Of a DNA stretch of 64,000 nucleotides, positions 60,216-64,000 are shown piece by piece (position 1 is the first letter of the stretch; each line of letters starts with the position of its first letter). The stretch comes from Parachlamydiales bacterium (GTDB taxonomy: Bacteria > Chlamydiota > Chlamydiia > Chlamydiales > Rhabdochlamydiaceae), in the NCBI GenBank assembly GCA_003153295.1, contig PLXY01000006.1:155829-219828 (forward strand). Direction: 5' to 3'. Made by a program: the position numbers and the translations under genes. Under the pieces are notes generated by a model that ran no database searches, was not told where the DNA came from, and was given only the letters and a program-made list of their open reading frames with translations.

Positions 60216-60808
60216 CAGAACATCTAGATGTAAGAGCCCATCATCTTGAGGAGACAAATTCCAAGACCATTTTTGGTTTTTGGACTTATCTCATGACTGA
60301 CTGTATTTTGTTTGGCACACTCTTTGCGACCTACATCGTTTTGCATAAAAACACCTACGGCGGACCTTCAGCAAAAGAGTTATTCAGCCTTCCTTTTGTT
60401 CTAACCGAGACCCTGATCCTTTTGACTAGCAGTTTTACCTGTACTCTTTCCAAACTCGCCGCTTATCGCAATAATAAGAACGGAGTCATCGGCTGGTTCG
60501 CCGTAACTTTTCTCTTGGGAGTTGCCTTTGTCGGCATGGAGCTTTTTGAATTTAACAATCTAGTTCACGATGGCAATAGCTGGCAGCGGAGCGCTTTTTT
60601 ATCATCGTTCTTTACGCTGGTCGCCACTCACGGACTCCATATTTCCACGGGACTCTTATGGATGATTATCTTGATCATTCCGGTCTTCCGCCATGGACTG
60701 ACGCCGGTGACTCTTAGAAGGCTGACTTGCTTGAGGATGTTCTGGCATTTCTTGGACATCGTTTGGATTTTTATTTTCACCATTGTCTACCTCATGGGGA
60801 TGCTATGA
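60212..60808 (+). CDS. cyoC: Cytochrome bo3 quinol oxidase subunit III
   Basis: A 198-residue subunit with five TM helices, starting with 'TIFGFWTYLMTDCILFGTLF' and ending '...FWHFLDIVWIFIFTIVYL', the standard CyoC opening and closing. It stabilises subunit I. It overlaps cyoB by 4 bp (ATGA). Confidence 0.96.
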   Translation: MTEHLDVRAHHLEETNSKTIFGFWTYLMTDCILFGTLFATYIVLHKNTYGGPSAKELFSLPFVLTETLILLTSSFTCTLSKLAAYRNNKNGVIGWFAVTFLLGVAFVGMELFEFNNLVHDGNSWQRSAFLSSFFTLVATHGLHISTGLLWMIILIIPVFRHGLTPVTLRRLTCLRMFWHFLDIVWIFIFTIVYLMGML

Positions 60809-61158
60809 GCAATTTATTAGCTAGACCTGAAGAACAAGGGACTTTTAAGTTTTACCTGCTCGGTTTTATTTTTTGCGTGGTTTTAACCCTCACAGCTTAT
60901 TTCTTAGTGGACAAGCATCTGCTCACAGGCTGGACCTTGATTTTTGCGATTCTAGGACTGGGTGTCATCCAGATGGCAATCCAGCTGCTTTTCTTCATGC
61001 ATTTAGGGGGTGAGAAGAACCCCCACTGGAATTTACTCGTCTTTTTTTTCATGCTGATGGTTCTTGTTATCATCGTCTTCGGCTCGCTTTGGATCATGTA
61101 TAGTTTGAATTATCGAGAAATGTCTCCTATGGACATGTCTTTTCAAGAGGGGAAATAA
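60805..61158 (+). CDS. cyoD: Cytochrome bo3 quinol oxidase subunit IV
   Basis: 117 residues from the ATG at 60805, which overlaps the cyoC stop (ATGA). A longer frame from 60727 would overlap cyoC by 80 bp and is rejected. Three TM helices: 'FYLLGFIFCVVLTLTAYFLV', 'LIFAILGLGVIQMAIQLLFF', 'LVFFFMLMVLVIIVFGSLW'. The 'FFMHLGGEKNPHWN' loop is typical of CyoD, which assists assembly of the complex. Confidence 0.94.
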   Translation: MSNLLARPEEQGTFKFYLLGFIFCVVLTLTAYFLVDKHLLTGWTLIFAILGLGVIQMAIQLLFFMHLGGEKNPHWNLLVFFFMLMVLVIIVFGSLWIMYSLNYREMSPMDMSFQEGK

Positions 61159-62006
61159 TGGTTAAAGCTCACATCGTCCTCACCAAGCCTGGTATTATCC
61201 TGGGCAATGTTGTCACGACTGCCGGAGGATTTGCCCTGGCTTCTAAAGGACATCTTGATTGGGGACTCTTCTTCATCACTTTGATCGGTCTTTGTTTTGT
61301 CATCGCCTCGGCCTGCGTCTTCAATAACTATATCGACCGGCACGTCGATGCCAAGATGGCCCGGACTAAAAACCGAGGACTTGTCACGGGATCCATTTCT
61401 CCTAAGAGCGCGATCATCTTTGGGACGATACTAGGCCTTATTGGAGCTTGGATTTTAGCTTTCTACACCAATCCTTTAACTCTCTCGATAGCTTTGGTGG
61501 GTTTTTTCATGTATGTGGTTCCGTATAGCTTTGGAAAGTATCTCACGAGTTACGGAACTCTCATCGGCAGCATTGCCGGCGCAGCGCCTCCGCTTGTCGG
61601 TTATTGCGCTGTGACCAACAGTTTTGACTTGGGAGCGTTTCTCTTTTTCTTGATCGTTGTCCTTTGGCAAATGCCCCATTTTTATGCGATTGCGATCTAT
61701 CGGTATCATGAGTATGCCAAAGCAGGTGTTCCCGTTCTGCCGGTCAAAAAAGGTATGCATACGACAAAAGTTCACATGGTGCTGTACACCATTGCCTTTA
61801 TCATTGCTGCGCTCCTGCTGACCATCTTAGGCTTCACAGGCTATGTCTATTTTGGTGTTACACTCTTATTAGGCTTGATTTGGCTCGTGCTGTGCATTCA
61901 GGGCTTTAAAGCAGCTAGCGATGCACGCTGGGCCCGAAAAGTATTTCTCTTTTCCCTCGTGGTTATCACAGGACTCTGTCTTATGATGGCAGTCGATGTT
62001 GTATAA
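61158..62006 (+). CDS. cyoE: Heme O synthase (protoheme IX farnesyltransferase)
   Basis: A 282-residue UbiA-family enzyme with about nine TM helices. It farnesylates heme b to heme O for the CyoB binuclear centre. The prenyl-diphosphate/Mg2+ motif is 'NNYIDRHVDAKMART' and the heme-binding region 'VVLWQMPHFYAIAIYRYHEY' is intact. Its ATG shares a base with the cyoD stop. It completes the operon, so the bo3 oxidase should be functional. Confidence 0.96.
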   Translation: MVKAHIVLTKPGIILGNVVTTAGGFALASKGHLDWGLFFITLIGLCFVIASACVFNNYIDRHVDAKMARTKNRGLVTGSISPKSAIIFGTILGLIGAWILAFYTNPLTLSIALVGFFMYVVPYSFGKYLTSYGTLIGSIAGAAPPLVGYCAVTNSFDLGAFLFFLIVVLWQMPHFYAIAIYRYHEYAKAGVPVLPVKKGMHTTKVHMVLYTIAFIIAALLLTILGFTGYVYFGVTLLLGLIWLVLCIQGFKAASDARWARKVFLFSLVVITGLCLMMAVDVV

Positions 62007-62775
62007 AATATCTCATACTAGCGCTAAGCCGTCACACTATAATGAAGAAGCTAAGCATTACGATGCATTTACCGAAAAGAATTCTAAGCCCATAAATCAC
62101 CTGATAGAAAATATACTTAAAAAATACAAAGTTAAGACTGTTCTTGATCTGACTTGTGGAACGGGCTCGCAGGTTTTCTGGCTGGCAAAGAGAGGATATC
62201 AGGTGATTGGATCCGATATCAACTCGAGTATGCTAAAAATTGCAAAGAGCAAAGCTAGGAAAGAAAAATTAGATGTCAAATTCCTGAAAGGCGACATGCG
62301 TTCCATAAAGGTCGGCAAGTTTGATGCTGTTATTTCGATCTTCAACGCTGTAGGGCACCTTACAAAAATTGATTTTGAAAAAGCTATGCAAAATATTCAC
62401 GAAAATCTAAAAGATGATGGATTATATATTTTTGACATCTTTAACTTAAGCTATCTAATAAAAGACAATTATATAACTAACCTAACATTTGATCGGCAAG
62501 AAATTACTGGTAACATGACGATTCGTGAAATTCAGTATAGCACAATAGACAAAGACGGCATTCTGGCTTCATATACCACTTTCTTCGTTCAGACTGGTTC
62601 TACTAAAGCGAAGATATCTAGAAGTGCACAGACCTTGCAGGTTTATACTGCGGAACAACTGAGAGAAATGCTGCACAGGAACGGGTTTAAGGTTCTACGT
62701 CAATGCGGAATTGACGGATCGAGATTTGCCAAAAATAAAACCGATCGCATAGTGACAATTGCCAAGAAACAGTAG
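61996..62775 (+). CDS. AT-rich class I SAM-dependent methyltransferase
   Basis: A 259-residue protein with motif I 'VLDLTCGTGSQVFWLAKRGY', acidic motif 'IGSDINSSML', 'FLKGDMRSI' and 'FDAVISIFNAVGHL'. This fits Methyltransf_25/11-type small-molecule methyltransferases. It overlaps cyoE by 11 bp. Its base composition and lysine-rich codon use are clearly more AT-rich than those of the cyo genes, and an 18-bp repeat (61991-62008 and 62983-63000) flanks the region. It was probably acquired separately. The substrate is unknown. Confidence 0.85.
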   Translation: MLYKISHTSAKPSHYNEEAKHYDAFTEKNSKPINHLIENILKKYKVKTVLDLTCGTGSQVFWLAKRGYQVIGSDINSSMLKIAKSKARKEKLDVKFLKGDMRSIKVGKFDAVISIFNAVGHLTKIDFEKAMQNIHENLKDDGLYIFDIFNLSYLIKDNYITNLTFDRQEITGNMTIREIQYSTIDKDGILASYTTFFVQTGSTKAKISRSAQTLQVYTAEQLREMLHRNGFKVLRQCGIDGSRFAKNKTDRIVTIAKKQ

Positions 62776-62778
62776 GCT

Positions 62779-63004
62779 CTAAGCAAATTCTAGCAATAGT
62801 GGACAGTGGTCCGAGACTTCTTCTTTCATAACCTCAAAACGATCCACTTTAATCTCCGAAGAAGTGAAAATATAATCGGCGAATTTTTCTTCCTTAGGAT
62901 ACCAGCTTGTCCGAGCTGATTTGATGTTATAGCTCTGAACCAGATTTTCCATCCCTGCTTCGAGGATTTTGATGCTTTCTGTAGTCGATATTGTATAAAT
63001 TGGT
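62779..63004 (-). pseudogene. C-terminal remnant of an endonuclease/exonuclease/phosphatase family gene
   Basis: The minus strand reads about 75 residues ending with 'EEKFADYIFTSSEIKVDRFE' and 'EEVSDHCPLLLEFA', the last strands of EEP-fold enzymes with their catalytic Asp-His pair (DH). A stop codon (the end of the next gene) lies immediately upstream, and the whole N-terminal catalytic part is missing. It begins at the right copy of an 18-bp direct repeat, suggesting a deletion or insertion broke the gene there. Confidence 0.75.
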
Positions 63005-63006
63005 TC

Positions 63007-64000
63007 TTACTTCTTTAGATTAGCTTGGACAATTTGGTTATTCAGCACATCTTTGACCGTTCCAATGACAGGTGTGCCTAATAGGCTGGTATAATAGTCG
63101 AAGATGAGTGTAATCGTGTTCTGATAAAATTCACGTATTTGATTATCGCTGGGTTGGATTGAAAGCTGGATTGAATAAAAGACTGCCAGTTTAGCTATCG
63201 AAGATAGATGGATGTCCAACAACTCGCCGATATAAGCTTTTTTATTATCAGGAGTGATAGAGATTCCAATGATTTCTTGCTCTGTTCTTTGAATGAGTTC
63301 CAAACTATGTGCCGCAAATTTTTCAATATGCGGGGGCAAATGATAATGATCAGATATCAGAACTGTTTTCACATGCTTGAAAAGCTCTTGGATGATCTTT
63401 GCGCTGAATTCTTTGGAGCTCGGCACAACCTTCGAAACTTTCTGTTTTAGCCCATCTAGATTTTGATAGGCTATTTGTGCGGCCTCTAATCCATAGAGTC
63501 CCATGGCATCTTGATAGAGGCTTGTGTTAATCGTAGCTTTAAGGTTTTCTTTCTTTTGCTTGAAAATTTGAAACAGGTTTTTTTTTGCAACTGGATCAGA
63601 AGTGTTATCCCAGGCTGAAAAGGCTTTATCAAACTCTTTTTGCGCTTGCTGAATCAATCCATCTTGCTTGATCATTTGAACATATCTATTCGTTGCTTGA
63701 ATAGAAAAATTTAGCAGCGTATTGGTTCCGAGTTTAACAGCTCCTGTCAACGGCTCTTGCGCTTTTAATACAAGCTCAGCTGAGGGATAAATCAGTGCCT
63801 TTAATTGGTTGTGTAAAAATTCAGCTTCCAGAGGAATAAGAGAAGAGTCAAAAATAATCTTCTTAATTTCTTCCATGAGGGGAAGTTGAAGTTCTTTAAT
63901 GAAACTCGATTGCGATTGATCGGAGATGAGAGTTGAAAGTTTTGCTTGGCTTATCACCAATCCGCTTGCACCTTTAGCAAGGAGGTCTTTCAATGAATCG
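63007..64000 (-). CDS. Large helical protein, 5' end beyond the window
   Basis: The frame runs open to the window edge, giving at least 330 residues; the in-window TTG at 63993 is not a convincing start. The sequence is almost entirely helical with leucine/lysine heptads ('AQKEFDKAFSAWDNTSDP', 'YQDAMGLYGLEAAQIAYQNL') and no signal or TM segment in the visible part. I recognise no domain. It could be the C-terminal part of one of the long chlamydial cytoplasmic or effector proteins. Confidence 0.7.
   Translation of the reverse strand, partial: DSLKDLLAKGASGLVISQAKLSTLISDQSQSSFIKELQLPLMEEIKKIIFDSSLIPLEAEFLHNQLKALIYPSAELVLKAQEPLTGAVKLGTNTLLNFSIQATNRYVQMIKQDGLIQQAQKEFDKAFSAWDNTSDPVAKKNLFQIFKQKKENLKATINTSLYQDAMGLYGLEAAQIAYQNLDGLKQKVSKVVPSSKEFSAKIIQELFKHVKTVLISDHYHLPPHIEKFAAHSLELIQRTEQEIIGISITPDNKKAYIGELLDIHLSSIAKLAVFYSIQLSIQPSDNQIREFYQNTITLIFDYYTSLLGTPVIGTVKDVLNNQIVQANLKK

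Noticed and set aside
60727..60804. 27-residue N-terminal extension of CyoD
   Set aside because: It overlaps cyoC in another frame; the ATG at 60805 gives the standard CyoD length and the usual ATGA overlap.
63007..63993. TTG at 63993 as start of the last gene
   Set aside because: The frame stays open to the window edge and no ribosome site is visible, so the gene probably starts outside the window.

Overview
This window looks like chromosome from a member of the phylum Chlamydiota, most likely an amoeba-associated 'environmental' lineage (Parachlamydiales) and not a classical Chlamydia. The evidence is an oversized signal peptidase I (625 residues), the ileS-lepB neighbourhood, a 1035-residue eukaryote-like IleRS, a Pmp-like autotransporter, and several large paralogous proteins with inclusion-membrane or effector character. 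A complete cytochrome bo3 (cyo) operon and many genes of free-living type would be unusual for a classical Chlamydia. The genus cannot be fixed from sequence alone.

Layout. (1) 1-6.2 kb: a cupin gene cut by the window edge, a PadR regulator with an SRPBCC partner, a glycine-rich autotransporter, an exported 2OG-Fe(II) oxygenase-like protein, and a decayed DUF1016 (YhcG-type) nuclease. (2) 6.3-17.7 kb: an integrative island at the 3' end of the tmRNA gene (ssrA, minus strand, 17328-17691). A 24-bp direct repeat at 7303 and 17325 marks its ends. It carries a tyrosine integrase, an excisionase-like protein, a P-loop helicase/primase-like protein, an HNH nuclease, a conserved hypothetical plus HGG-motif pair, a ribbon-helix-helix protein and several unknown cargo genes. 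A TTACGCA pair with 11-bp spacing occurs near both ends and upstream of the integrase. A more degraded tmRNA 3' end at 6322 and a NYN nuclease gene suggest an older insertion at the same site. (3) 17.7-28.8 kb: ileS, a strongly expressed unknown gene, lepB, a glycosyltransferase, a CDF metal exporter, and an intergenic region with two pairs of DnaA-box-like sites.

(4) 28.7-36.0 kb: four adjacent minus-strand genes for large paralogous proteins built from a divergent module of about 85-95 residues, three of them with an N-terminal membrane block. This is the strongest candidate for an undescribed host-interaction family here. (5) 36.1-41.3 kb: a likely RNA-repair operon in which a LigT-like 2',3'-cyclic phosphodiesterase is fused to archease and overlaps rtcB, followed by housekeeping genes (hotdog thioesterase, MazG-like pyrophosphohydrolase, AlkD-like protein). 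(6) 41.4-50.8 kb: envelope and secreted proteins, including two histidine-rich exported proteins, beta-barrel proteins, a choloylglycine-hydrolase-family enzyme, a DipZ-like thiol-disulfide protein and a methyltransferase with a signal peptide.

(7) 50.9-57.1 kb: a DUF3309 mini-protein, a flotillin/NfeD pair, proline iminopeptidase, an MFS transporter, an archaeal/eukaryal-type methionine aminopeptidase and ExoD. (8) 57.4-62.0 kb: cyoABCDE, a quinol oxidase with heme O synthase, then an AT-rich methyltransferase, the tail of a broken endonuclease/exonuclease/phosphatase gene, and a gene running off the edge. Two 167-bp elements with perfect or near-perfect terminal inverted repeats (49956-50122 and 57150-57316) lie between genes. 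No rRNA, ordinary tRNA, CRISPR array or transposase gene was seen.
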